Below, in pieces: positions 32,523-40,921 of a DNA stretch of 43,767 bases. The stretch comes from Paenibacillus timonensis (GTDB lineage: Bacteria > Bacillota > Bacilli > Paenibacillales > Paenibacillaceae), in assembly GCF_022427145.1 (NCBI RefSeq), contig NZ_JAKSXN010000048.1:1-43767 (forward strand), in the 5' to 3' direction. The notes beneath the pieces were generated by a model. That model was given only the letters and a program-made list of their open reading frames with translations, was not told the DNA's origin and did no database searches. Every line of letters begins with the position of its first letter. The first letter of the stretch is position 1. Position numbers and translations under genes: made by a program.

Positions 32523-33509
32523 TTGATACGTTTCGCCACGATTGGAACGAACTGGATCACGGAGCGTTTTATTCAGGCGGCTTTGGAAACGGAGCAATTT
32601 GCCTTCACGGCGGTTTACTCCCGGACCGAGCAAAAGGGCAGGGAGTTCGCGGCCAAGTTTGGCGACCCCAAGGTGTATACCGATTTAGTGGCCTTAGCGT
32701 CCAGCACCGATATCGATGCCGTATACATCGCCAGCCCGAACTCACTACACGCGGAGCAGGCGATCCTGCTGATGGATCATGGCAAGCATGTGTTATGCGA
32801 GAAGCCGATGGCTTCCAACGCGGCCGAGGTCCGGCGGATGATCGAAGCGGCGCGCCGCAACGACGTGCTGCTGATGGAGGCGCTCAAATCCACGCTGATG
32901 CCGAACTTCCGGGCAGTCCATGACAATTTGTACAAAATTGGCCGGGTACGGCGTTATTTTTCAAGTTACTGCCAGTATTCTTCGCGGTTTGACGCGTTTA
33001 AGCAGGGCAAGGTGCTGAACGCCTTTAATCCCGCGTTTTCCAACGGTGCCTTAATGGATCTCGGCATCTACTGCATCTACCCGATGGTGACGCTTTTCGG
33101 TAAACCGGAATCCGTGCAGGCCTCCGCCGTGATGTTGTCTTCAGGCGTGGATGGAGAGGGCAGCCTGATCGCGCGGTACCCGGATATGGACGGCGTGATC
33201 ATGTATTCGAAAATCACCGATTCCTATCTGCCGACGGAAATCCAGGGGGAGAACGGGACGATCGTGATCGATCGGATTAACCAGCCTTATGAGGCCAAAA
33301 TCCTGTACCGCGACGGGACGACCGAGGAGTTGACGCGCTCCCAGCCGCAGGAGTCGATGTATTACGAAGCGCTGGAGTTCATTGAGCTGGTCCAAAGCGG
33401 ACAGCGGGAGAGCCAGATCAATACGCATGCCCGTTCGCTGGCCGTCGCCGAGCTGATGGAGGATGCAAGACGCCAGTTCGGGCTTCGGTACGAGGCGGAC
33501 GTAGACTAA
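32523..33509 (+). CDS. Gfo/Idh/MocA-family oxidoreductase
   Basis: 328 residues. The N-terminal NAD(P)-binding Rossmann domain has FATIGTNWITERFIQAA, and the family motif CEKPMASNAAEVRRMI carries the catalytic EKP. The C-terminal sugar-binding domain includes FSNGALMDLGIYCIYPM, where Asp and Tyr/His complete the site. It would oxidise or reduce a sugar or inositol-like substrate. The start is a TTG at 32523 with GGGAGG eight bases upstream. It is transcribed alone and ends at a strong terminator. Confidence 0.9.
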   Translation: MIRFATIGTNWITERFIQAALETEQFAFTAVYSRTEQKGREFAAKFGDPKVYTDLVALASSTDIDAVYIASPNSLHAEQAILLMDHGKHVLCEKPMASNAAEVRRMIEAARRNDVLLMEALKSTLMPNFRAVHDNLYKIGRVRRYFSSYCQYSSRFDAFKQGKVLNAFNPAFSNGALMDLGIYCIYPMVTLFGKPESVQASAVMLSSGVDGEGSLIARYPDMDGVIMYSKITDSYLPTEIQGENGTIVIDRINQPYEAKILYRDGTTEELTRSQPQESMYYEALEFIELVQSGQRESQINTHARSLAVAELMEDARRQFGLRYEADVD

Positions 33510-33579
33510 GACATCGTGCTTTGCCTGGACGAGCAGGCGATCCGATTCCCGGAAGCAACGCATCATTAAAGATATCCGA

Positions 33580-33613
33580 AAACCCAAGCCGGACGATCCG
33601 GGTTGGGTTTTTG
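33580..33613 (+). terminator. Terminator downstream of the Gfo/Idh/MocA gene
   Basis: AAACCCAAGCCGG (33580-33592) pairs with CCGGGTTGGGTTT (33598-33610) with one mismatch, followed by a T-run. Confidence 0.85.
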
Positions 33614-33667
33614 CGTTTGATCCTGTCGACTGAAGCGAGCGGGGGGCCGGTCGATACTTTTTTGGGG

Positions 33668-33818
33668 CGCTTTGCACCATTATCCCCTTTGCTCAGGTTG
33701 AGCGGAGCAGACTAGATTGGTGGGTTGGAAGGGCTTGATTGCTTGGCATTTTACACGATCCGATCTCCCCTCCCATGCCACGGATGCCCCTGAACGAAAG
33801 GGATAATCGTGCAAAGCG
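33668..33818. repeat. MITE-like element with 23-bp inverted ends
   Basis: In the ~410-bp gap before the xylose locus, the left end (33668-33690, CGCTTTGCACC..CCCTTT) and right end (33796-33818, GAAAGGGATAAT..AAGCG) are inverted copies with about three mismatches, about 105 bp apart. There is no ORF inside. The right end contains gggataatcgtgcaaag, also found at 1231-1247. The pattern suggests a small dispersed repeat. Confidence 0.6.
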
Positions 33819-33873
33819 GCCTGCAGAGTAAACCCTGAAATTTGCCTGTCCTGGCATCTCCCTAAAATTCTCA

Positions 33874-33888
33874 TTGCAACCGTTTACA
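33874..33888. promoter_or_regulatory. cre (CcpA) site of the xylFII-lytS-yesN unit
   Basis: TTGCAACCGTTTACA matches all fixed positions of WTGNAANCGNWNNCW. It lies 34 bp before the XylFII-like start codon. A GATAAT 12 bp beyond it could be the -10 hexamer; no matching -35 is obvious. Confidence 0.75.
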
Positions 33889-33922
33889 CCCTTGAGATAG
33901 GATAATCGAAGAGGTGAACAGG

Positions 33923-34906
33923 ATGATGAAGGACAAAAAATGGCTGGCCGGCATGATGATTTGCATCGTCGTTTTGGTCTATTTATTTATCGGCTTTGCC
34001 CGCTATTCCGGGAAAATCGGCAGCATCGTCAAAGAGCTGCAAGGGCAGCCCGCGAGCGGCGAGTCGCGTTATCATATCGTATTGATCGAGCAGGAGCGTT
34101 ACCACCCTTATTGGGAAATGGTGGAGAAAGGCGCGGCGGAGGCGGCGGAAAAATACGGCATCGACATCGAGTTCACGGGCCCGGTGCGCAACAACATGGA
34201 AGAGCAGCTGAACCTGCTGGAAAAAGCGGTCGCCGCCCGCGTCGACGCGATCATCGTGCAGGGGCTGAACGAAGAGCGGTTCACGCCGGTGATCGACAAG
34301 GCGGTCCGACGCGGGATTCCCGTCGTGACGATCGACACCGACGCGCCGGACAGCCGGCGGCTCGCTTATGTCGGCACCGACAATTTGGCTGCCGGTGAAC
34401 GCCTGGGACGCCTTATCGTGGAGACGACCGGCGGCACCGGGAAGATCGGCGTGATCATCGGCAGCGATCAGGCTGCCAACCAGCTGCAGCGATTGGACGG
34501 GCTGAAAAGAATCGTCGCCGAGCACGAGGGGCTGGAGATCGTCGACGTCCGCAGCTCGAACATCTCTCATATGGAGGCGATCCAGCAAGCGGCCAACATG
34601 CTCCGAAATCATCCGGAGATCAACATTATGGTCGGCACGAGCGCGACCGATGCCCTCGGCGTGCTGCAGGCCGCCAAAAACCGCGACGACCTGACGATCA
34701 TCGGCTTTGACAATCAGAAGGAAACGCTGGAGGCGATCCGCAAGGGAGAGATCGAGGCGACGGTCGCACAGCAGCCTTTTTTGATGGGAGATACGGCCGT
34801 TCGACTGCTTTATGAGCACTTCGAGGGGAAACCGCTTAAGAAGGAGTACTTCACGGAAGTGAAAGTACTGGATTCGCGTAATGTGGAGGAGGGCGAAAGC
34901 TTATGA
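33923..34906 (+). CDS. XylFII-like membrane-anchored sugar-binding sensor protein
   Basis: 327 residues. One N-terminal membrane helix (about 9-28: LAGMMICIVVLVYLFIGFA) has no lipobox, so the protein stays anchored. A type I periplasmic-binding domain follows (about 45-325; IDIEFTGPV, VDAIIVQGLNEERF, IPVVTIDTD, IIGFDNQKETLEAI). Its place next to a LytS-type kinase, a YesN-type regulator and xylFGH matches the XylFII-LytS-YesN xylose-sensing system of Clostridium. There the anchored binding protein contacts the kinase sensor domain outside the cell. The stop overlaps the kinase start. GAGGTG six bases before ATG 33923; ATG 33926 or GTG 33914 are alternatives. Ligand identity is inferred from the neighbourhood. 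Confidence 0.82.
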   Translation: MMKDKKWLAGMMICIVVLVYLFIGFARYSGKIGSIVKELQGQPASGESRYHIVLIEQERYHPYWEMVEKGAAEAAEKYGIDIEFTGPVRNNMEEQLNLLEKAVAARVDAIIVQGLNEERFTPVIDKAVRRGIPVVTIDTDAPDSRRLAYVGTDNLAAGERLGRLIVETTGGTGKIGVIIGSDQAANQLQRLDGLKRIVAEHEGLEIVDVRSSNISHMEAIQQAANMLRNHPEINIMVGTSATDALGVLQAAKNRDDLTIIGFDNQKETLEAIRKGEIEATVAQQPFLMGDTAVRLLYEHFEGKPLKKEYFTEVKVLDSRNVEEGESL

Positions 34907-36342
34907 GCATCCGCCGCAAGCTGTTTCTGTTCATTCCCCTTTTGGTGCTGGTGATGAGCTCGGTGTCCTTTTTTCTTTTCCAAAGCGGAAAAAACGTACA
35001 GGAAAGCTACCACTTGATGATGAAGCGCATTTTGCTGTACAAGGAGATCTCCTACGAAGTGGGGGAAAACATGCGGTCGATGAACCGTTTCATCATGCAG
35101 ATGGACACCGAAAGTTTGCCCGAAGTCGTGAAGCACTTGAACGCCGTCAAGACCTTGAGGTCCGATCTGGACGGGCTTCGGACGATCGGCGGGAGCGATC
35201 TGGCCCTGGCCAATTACCGCAACCTCATCGATACGTTCCTGGAGCAGGCCGAGGCGATGATCGAGAAGATCAGCTACGAGGATTCCGATACGATGGCCGG
35301 GGCTTACATCGAAGCGGAGCAGACCCAGCGCTTTATCCGCGAGGAAGCCCAGGAACTGGTCGACTTGGAGCTGGAGCAATACAAGCCGATCTACGAGGAT
35401 ATGATGTTTACGACCGGCAAGTTGAACAAGCTGGGCATTCTGCTGGTGGTAACCGCGGCGGCCTTTAGCATTTTGCTCGCCATTTGGCTGTCGCGCAGCA
35501 TTACCGGGCCGATTCGCCGGCTGGTCGCCACCGCCAAGCAAATTTCCAAGGGGCGGATGGACACCAAAGCGCCGGAGAGCGACAGCAACGATGAGATTAG
35601 CATTTTATGCCGGGCGTTTAACGGGATGATCGACAACATCCAACAGCTGATGGCCGAGAACATCAATAACCTGGAGAAGGACCGGCTGGTCAAGGAGCTG
35701 GAGCTAAAGACGCTGCAAAGCCAGATCAACCCGCATTTTCTTTTTAATACCTTGAACTCCATCTCGAAGTTGGCTTACCTTGAAGGGGCTTCGAAAACGA
35801 GCGATCTGGCCGTTTCCGTGTCGCGGTTGCTGCGCTACAACCTGCAGAAGCTCGACCAGGCGGTACCGCTGCGCGAGGAGGTGGCCCATGTCACCGAATA
35901 TATGAACATCCAGAAGGCGCGGTTCCGCGATCGGATCGCCTTCGTAATCAACATCGACGAGCGCGCGCTGGACGGGAGGATCCCTTGCTTGACTCTGCAG
36001 CCGATTCTGGAGAACGCCTTCGTGCACGGGATTGAGCAGATGGAGGAAGGGGCCGTGCTGGAGCTGGCGATTCGTCTCGGCAAGGAGGATCAGGTCGAGA
36101 TCGAGATCCGCGACAACGGCGTCGGCATGAGCCGCGAGACGGTGAACAAGCTGCTGCAATCGGTGCGCGAGGAGGCGCCGCGGTTTGGCGGCAAAGGGCA
36201 ATCGACGGGCCTGGGCACGCATAATGTGTTCAAGCGGCTGCATTTATTTTTCGACGGACAGGAAGACATCGCCATCGACAGCGAGGAAGGGGCCGGAACG
36301 GCCGTCAGGTTTACGCTGCCTCTTCGCACGGGCATGGAATAG
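34903..36342 (+). CDS. LytS/YesM-type sensor histidine kinase
   Basis: 479 residues. TM1 is about 5-25. A helical extracellular sensor (about 26-170; ESYHLMMKRILLYKEISYEV-type helices) suits binding to a partner protein rather than a ligand pocket. TM2 is about 173-195, then HAMP (SITGPIRRLVATAKQ). The His_kinase domain has H278 in LQSQINPHFLFNTLNS, and the ATPase has DNGVGMS and GTGLGTHNV. It would phosphorylate the YesN-type regulator encoded next. GGAGGAGGG nine bases before ATG 34903, which overlaps the XylFII-like stop by four bases. The three genes form one unit behind a cre site. Confidence 0.92.
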   Translation: MSIRRKLFLFIPLLVLVMSSVSFFLFQSGKNVQESYHLMMKRILLYKEISYEVGENMRSMNRFIMQMDTESLPEVVKHLNAVKTLRSDLDGLRTIGGSDLALANYRNLIDTFLEQAEAMIEKISYEDSDTMAGAYIEAEQTQRFIREEAQELVDLELEQYKPIYEDMMFTTGKLNKLGILLVVTAAAFSILLAIWLSRSITGPIRRLVATAKQISKGRMDTKAPESDSNDEISILCRAFNGMIDNIQQLMAENINNLEKDRLVKELELKTLQSQINPHFLFNTLNSISKLAYLEGASKTSDLAVSVSRLLRYNLQKLDQAVPLREEVAHVTEYMNIQKARFRDRIAFVINIDERALDGRIPCLTLQPILENAFVHGIEQMEEGAVLELAIRLGKEDQVEIEIRDNGVGMSRETVNKLLQSVREEAPRFGGKGQSTGLGTHNVFKRLHLFFDGQEDIAIDSEEGAGTAVRFTLPLRTGME

Positions 36343-36365
36343 AACGGGGAATGGAGGAAGCCAAG

Positions 36366-37931
36366 GTGTATACTTTGTTGATTGCGGACGACGAAGCGTT
36401 GGAGCGGGAAGGCCTTGAAATGATGATCAGGCATGCGATGCCGGATACGTTCCGTTTTCTTCATGCAGAGAACGGGCGGCGGGCGATTCAGCTGGCGGAG
36501 GAAGGACGGCCTGATTTTATCTTTATGGATATCAAAATGCCGGGGATTCAGGGTTTGGAGGCCGTGCGGGAAATTATGGCCCGGCAGCCGGGAGCCAAGG
36601 TCGTGATGATCACCGCCCACGATTATTTCGCCTATGCGAAGGAGGGGCTGGCGCTTGGCGTGCGGGATTATCTGCTGAAGCCGGCGCGGCGGGAAGAAGT
36701 GCTGGACGTGCTGAAGAGCCTGATCGCCGAAACCGAAGAGGCGAAGCGTGCCCGGGACGAGCAACTGGCTCTTCAGGAGAAATTGTCCCAGCTGCTGCCG
36801 CTGGCGGAGAACGAGCTGTCGCTGATGCTGATGCTGGAATACGCGCAGGAGGTCGAGGCCGACCAACTGGCGGGGATGCTGAATCTTCAATGGCGGAAGG
36901 GTTACGCGATGGTGCTGTCGTTCGCGAAACACACGCCGAAGGAATGGGCCAGCTTCCAGGTGGCCAAGAAGGAGATTTACGACGCCGTCAAGCAATGGGT
37001 GAAGCCGGGATTGTCCTGCATTGTCAGTCCGGTCGTTGGCCATCAGATGGCATTGTTTATCCCGTTTCCGCCAGGGCGGCCGGGCTATACGCAGCGGGTC
37101 ATCGCCCTGGAATGGGGCGAACGGCTGCGCAGCCAGGTGGAGGAGCGGTTCGGACTGCCGCTATCCGTCGGCATCGGCGGGGTCCGAGAGGGTTGGGACG
37201 GGCTGAGCCGCTCGTACCGGGAAGCCGTGCGCGTCTGCGCGGATGAGCAGGATATCGTCAGCGTCCGGCATTACGACGATATCGCCGAAAGCTCAGGGCG
37301 CCCGGCGATTCCGCTGGACGAGGAGAAGAAGCTGCTCGATGCGTTGCTGCGGCACGACAAGCCCGAAGTCACCGAACATTTCGCCCTGCTGTTCGAACGC
37401 CTGGAGGCGGCCGAGCCGCGGCATTATCCGCGCCTGCGGGGCGACGTGATCGGGCTGCTCCTGTATTTGAGCCGCGGCGTGGAAGCGGGAGACGGCCCCG
37501 ACCTGATCGAGGACTTAAGCGCCTGCGAGGATCCGGGGACGCTGCGCGCGAGCGCGTTGCGCCGGCTTGGCGGCTGGATCGACGGACTGCGGGAGCGGAA
37601 GGAACGCAGCCGTTCGCATGTGCTGCAGCGGGCCATCCTGTTCGTCAGCCAGCGCTTCAAGGAAGAGATCTCGATGGAGCAAACCGCGGAATACGTCAAT
37701 CTCAGTCCGTACTATTTCAGCAAGTTGTTCAAGCTGCAGACGGGAGAAAATTTCAGTGATTATTTAACCCGCCTGCGGATCGAGGAGGCGAAGCGGCTGA
37801 TCGCCGAGCGTTCCTTAAGCTTGAAGGAGATCTGCTATGAGGTGGGCTACAAGGACCCGAATTACTTCAGCCGGGTGTTCAAGAAATCCGTCGGCATCAC
37901 CCCCAGCGAGTATCGCCAGCAAAACGAATAA
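36366..37931 (+). CDS. YesN-type response regulator with AraC DNA-binding domain
   Basis: About 521 residues. The receiver domain (1-120) has acidic ADDE near the start, phospho-acceptor D55 in FIFMDIKMPG, and KPARREEV. A ~280-residue middle region is typical of YesN proteins. The C-terminus is an AraC double helix-turn-helix (MEQTAEYVNLSPYYFSKLFK and SLKEICYEVGYKDPNYFSRVFK). It would activate the xylFGH unit directly downstream. GGAGG eight bases before GTG 36366 is a far better site than that of the in-frame ATG 36351, so the GTG start is preferred. It follows the kinase by eight to 23 bases and ends at a strong terminator before xylF. Confidence 0.92.
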   Translation: MYTLLIADDEALEREGLEMMIRHAMPDTFRFLHAENGRRAIQLAEEGRPDFIFMDIKMPGIQGLEAVREIMARQPGAKVVMITAHDYFAYAKEGLALGVRDYLLKPARREEVLDVLKSLIAETEEAKRARDEQLALQEKLSQLLPLAENELSLMLMLEYAQEVEADQLAGMLNLQWRKGYAMVLSFAKHTPKEWASFQVAKKEIYDAVKQWVKPGLSCIVSPVVGHQMALFIPFPPGRPGYTQRVIALEWGERLRSQVEERFGLPLSVGIGGVREGWDGLSRSYREAVRVCADEQDIVSVRHYDDIAESSGRPAIPLDEEKKLLDALLRHDKPEVTEHFALLFERLEAAEPRHYPRLRGDVIGLLLYLSRGVEAGDGPDLIEDLSACEDPGTLRASALRRLGGWIDGLRERKERSRSHVLQRAILFVSQRFKEEISMEQTAEYVNLSPYYFSKLFKLQTGENFSDYLTRLRIEEAKRLIAERSLSLKEICYEVGYKDPNYFSRVFKKSVGITPSEYRQQNE

Positions 37932-37947
37932 AGCTTGTGCGTTCTTT

Positions 37948-37976
37948 AAGTCCTTGTCCCAGACAAGGACTTTTTT
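37948..37976 (+). terminator. Terminator between yesN-type gene and xylF
   Basis: AAGTCCTTGTC (37948-37958) and GACAAGGACTT (37962-37972) form a perfect 11-bp stem with a 3-base loop, followed by a T-run broken by one G. It separates the sensor unit from the transport unit. Confidence 0.93.
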
Positions 37977-38001
37977 GTTTTTTCTGCACAAAAAAATCCA
38001 G

Positions 38002-38074
38002 TGAAAGCGGCGGCGTTGAAAGCCTTTACATTCCGCAGCAAGGGAGTGAAGGCAGAGCGCAAAGAAGTGCAGGC
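38002..38074. promoter_or_regulatory. Candidate YesN-type regulator direct repeats upstream of xylF
   Basis: TGAAAGC at 38002 and 38017, TGAAGGC at 38047 and TGCAGGC at 38068 are in the same orientation. Their 15, 30 and 21-bp steps place the sites near the same helix face only in part. AraC-type activators bind such direct half-sites. They lie upstream of a promoter with a poor -35 region. Assigned by eye. Confidence 0.35.
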
Positions 38075-38115
38075 AATGACCGGGCCGCGGGGGAGCGCGT
38101 GATGCTAAGATAGAT

Positions 38116-38130
38116 TTGTAAGCGCAATCA
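38116..38130. promoter_or_regulatory. cre (CcpA) site upstream of xylF
   Basis: TTGTAAGCGCAATCA matches every fixed position of the cre consensus. A TAAGAT -10-like hexamer (38106-38111) lies just upstream, so CcpA would sit at the transcription start. The -35 region is poor, as expected for an activator-dependent promoter. Confidence 0.78.
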
Positions 38131-38163
38131 TTCATGATCATTTAAAGAAGGGGCGTAGGCATA

Positions 38164-39270
38164 GTGAAAAAACACAGTCATTTTGTACGGTTAAGCTTGG
38201 CGGCCATTTTGTTGGCTTCCTCCCTGGCAGGCTGCGGGGTTGTATCGGACGGCAGCTCGAACAGCGGCAACGCGAAAAACAATGCGGGCAGCTCGGCGGC
38301 CGGCAAGGACGACGGCAAAATCGTCATCGGGATGTCGATGGACACTTTGAAGGAGGAACGGTGGCAGAAGGACCGGGATATATTCACCGCCAAAGTCGAA
38401 GAACTCGGCGGCGAGGTGAAGGTGCTTGCGGCCAACGGTGACGACGCGACGCAGCTGAGCCAAGCGGAACAACTGATTTCTCAAGGCGTTGACGTCCTGG
38501 TAGTCATCGCGCACAACGCGGAGGCAACCGCGCCGATCGTGGAAAAAGCGCATAAAGAAGGCATTAAGGTCATCGCGTATGACCGGCTGATCAAAAACTC
38601 CGACGTCGACTACTACATTTCCTTCGACAACGTCCGGGTCGGCGAGTTCCAGGCCCGCGCCGTAATCGATGCCGCGCCGAAGGGCAATATCGTTTACATC
38701 GGCGGCGCGGACACCGACAACAACGCGCACATGTTCAAAGAAGGCGCGATGAGCGTATTGAAGCCGCTGGAGGAGAAAGGCGACATCAAGATCGTATATG
38801 ACCAATTCTCCAAGGACTGGAAGCCGGAAGAAGCGCTGAAGAACATGGAAAACGCGCTGACCGCCAACAAGAATGACGTGCAAGGCGTCGTCGCTGCGAA
38901 CGACGGCACGGCCGGCGGGGTCATCCAGGCGTTGACCGCCCAAGGCATGGCCGGCAAAATCCCGGTATCCGGGCAGGACGCCGACTTGGCGGCCGTTCAA
39001 CGGATCGCCGAAGGCACTCAGTTGATGACCGTTTACAAACCGATCAAATCGATCGCCAACACCGCTGCGGAAATGGCCGTCTCGGCCGCCAAAGGCGAAG
39101 AAGTCAAAGCCGACAAAACCGTCAACAACGGCAAAATCGACGTGCCTTCCGTGCTGCTTGATCCGATTCCGGTCGACAAGGACAGCCTGAACGTCGTGAT
39201 CGAAGACGGGTTCCACAAGCTGGAGGACGTGTACAAAAACGTGCCGAAGGATCAATGGCCTAAGCAATAA
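38164..39270 (+). CDS. xylF: D-xylose ABC transporter, substrate-binding lipoprotein
   Basis: 368 residues. A lipoprotein signal peptide ends in the lipobox LAGC, then a Ser/Asn-rich linker. The binding domain follows E. coli XylF closely: IGMSMDTLKEERWQKDRDIF, LISQGVDVLVVIAHNAE, KVIAYDRLIKNSDVDYYISFDN, and VSGQDADLAAVQRIAEGTQ. It captures D-xylose outside the membrane and delivers it to XylGH. The start is GTG 38164, with GAAGGGG ten bases upstream. It is the first gene of xylFGH. A stem-loop follows before xylG, probably raising XylF levels over XylGH. Confidence 0.95.
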   Translation: MKKHSHFVRLSLAAILLASSLAGCGVVSDGSSNSGNAKNNAGSSAAGKDDGKIVIGMSMDTLKEERWQKDRDIFTAKVEELGGEVKVLAANGDDATQLSQAEQLISQGVDVLVVIAHNAEATAPIVEKAHKEGIKVIAYDRLIKNSDVDYYISFDNVRVGEFQARAVIDAAPKGNIVYIGGADTDNNAHMFKEGAMSVLKPLEEKGDIKIVYDQFSKDWKPEEALKNMENALTANKNDVQGVVAANDGTAGGVIQALTAQGMAGKIPVSGQDADLAAVQRIAEGTQLMTVYKPIKSIANTAAEMAVSAAKGEEVKADKTVNNGKIDVPSVLLDPIPVDKDSLNVVIEDGFHKLEDVYKNVPKDQWPKQ

Positions 39271-39330
39271 AAGCATGTAGCATAAAGCGGATAGAGAAGA
39301 ACTGGACATAGAAACGGGCAGAAGCGGCGA

Positions 39331-39362
39331 AAACCAGGGAGCGTTCGGCGTCTCCTTGGTTT
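39331..39362 (+). other. Stem-loop between xylF and xylG
   Basis: AAACCAGGGAG (39331-39341) pairs with CTCCTTGGTTT (39352-39362) with one G-T pair and a 10-base loop. There is no T-run, so it looks like an mRNA-protecting or partly terminating structure, as found after the binding-protein genes of many ABC operons. Confidence 0.6.
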
Positions 39363-39407
39363 CACCCTTTCCGCCGATCCTTAGGCTAAAGAAGGAGAGC
39401 AAAGCCT

Positions 39408-40919
39408 ATGCATGTATTGGAAATGGTGAATATCAGCAAAGAGTTTCCGGGCGTGAAGGCCCTCGACCGCGTGAACTTCAAGGTGCGCAAAGGGGAAATC
39501 CACGCGCTCTGCGGCGAGAACGGGGCGGGCAAGTCAACGCTGATGAAAGTGCTGAGCGGGTTGTACCCGGCCGGCACTTATAGCGGAGACATCGTCATCG
39601 GCGGCGAGAAGAAGCAGTTCCACAATATTACCGATGCGGAAAAGGCCGGCATCGCCATCATCCACCAGGAGCTGGCGCTCGTGAAGGAGATGACGGTAGG
39701 CGAGAACATTTTCCTCGGGGCGGAACCGACCAAACGCGGCGTGATCCAATGGGATGAGCTGTATCACAATGCGGCCCAGTGGCTGAAGCGGGTCGGGCTG
39801 CATATTTCCCCCGAAACGAAAATCGGCAGTCTCGGCATCGGCCAGCAGCAGCTGGTGGAGATCGCCAAGGCATTGTCCAAGCATACGCAGATCCTGATTC
39901 TGGATGAGCCGACGGCCGCTTTGACGGAAAGCGAAGTGGCGATCCTCATGGGCATCCTGAACCAACTGCGGAGTGAAGGCGTGTCTTGCGTTTATATCTC
40001 GCACAAAATGCCGGAGGTGTTTGCTCTGGCCGACTCGATTACGGTGCTTCGCGACGGGCATACGGTGGCGACGCTGGACCGCAAGGAAACAGATGACGAC
40101 CAGGTCGTGTCGCTGATGGTCGGGCGGGAGCTGACCGAACGGTACCCGCGGGTGGAGCATCACCCATCGGATACCGTGCTGGAGGTTAAAAACTATAACG
40201 TGTGGCACCCGGAGAAGCGGAACCAGAAGGTGATCAAGGACGTCAACTTCCGGGTGCGCAAAGGCGAAATCCTCGGCATCGCCGGGTTGATGGGCGCCGG
40301 TCGGACCGAGCTGGTCAGCAGCCTGTTCGGCGCTTACGGCGGACGGGCGACGGGGGAGGTTTCTGTTGACGGCAAACCGGTGCGTATCCGCTCCGTCGCC
40401 GACGCAATCCGCTCCGGGCTTGCCCTCGTCAGCGAGGACCGGAAGCGCCAAGGGCTCGTCATGGGGATGGACGTCAAGACGAATACGACGATGGCCACGA
40501 TGGCCAAAGTTTCGAAGCTTGGCTTGATTAATGACAACGAGGAAATCCGCTGGGGCCTTAAATATGTGCATGATTTGAAGACGAAAACCGCGTCTCTGGA
40601 AACCCCTGTCGGCACGTTGTCCGGCGGGAACCAGCAGAAGGTCGTCATCGGCAAATGGCTGATGTCCGACCCGAAAATCCTGATCATGGACGAACCAACC
40701 CGCGGCATTGACGTCGGGGCGAAATACGAGATTTATCATCTGATGAATCAGCTGGTCGACCAGGGCGTGGCCATCATCATGATTTCGTCGGAGCTCCCGG
40801 AGGTGCTCGGCATGAGCGACCGGATTCTAGTGATGAGCGAAGGCAAATTCGTCCGGGAGTTCGACTGGCGAGAAGCGACCCAAGAAAATATCATGCAAGC
40901 CGCTACGGGAGGGAAATAA
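39408..40919 (+). CDS. xylG: Xylose ABC transporter ATP-binding protein (double ATPase)
   Basis: 503 residues with two fused ABC domains, as in XylG/RbsA. The first has Walker A GENGAGKST, a signature-like LGIGQQQLVEIAKAL and Walker B LILDEPTAAL. The second has the GLMGAGRTEL Walker A variant typical of sugar importers, signature LSGGNQQKV and Walker B LIMDEPTRGIDVGAK. It hydrolyses ATP to drive xylose import through XylH. AAGGAG ten bases before ATG 39408. It is the second gene of the unit, two bases upstream of xylH. Confidence 0.95.
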   Translation: MHVLEMVNISKEFPGVKALDRVNFKVRKGEIHALCGENGAGKSTLMKVLSGLYPAGTYSGDIVIGGEKKQFHNITDAEKAGIAIIHQELALVKEMTVGENIFLGAEPTKRGVIQWDELYHNAAQWLKRVGLHISPETKIGSLGIGQQQLVEIAKALSKHTQILILDEPTAALTESEVAILMGILNQLRSEGVSCVYISHKMPEVFALADSITVLRDGHTVATLDRKETDDDQVVSLMVGRELTERYPRVEHHPSDTVLEVKNYNVWHPEKRNQKVIKDVNFRVRKGEILGIAGLMGAGRTELVSSLFGAYGGRATGEVSVDGKPVRIRSVADAIRSGLALVSEDRKRQGLVMGMDVKTNTTMATMAKVSKLGLINDNEEIRWGLKYVHDLKTKTASLETPVGTLSGGNQQKVVIGKWLMSDPKILIMDEPTRGIDVGAKYEIYHLMNQLVDQGVAIIMISSELPEVLGMSDRILVMSEGKFVREFDWREATQENIMQAATGGK

Positions 40920-40921
40920 AC

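Noticed and set aside
38191..39402. Long minus-strand ORF opposite xylF
   Set aside because: It lies wholly antisense to a clear xylF gene and shows no domain or ribosome binding site.
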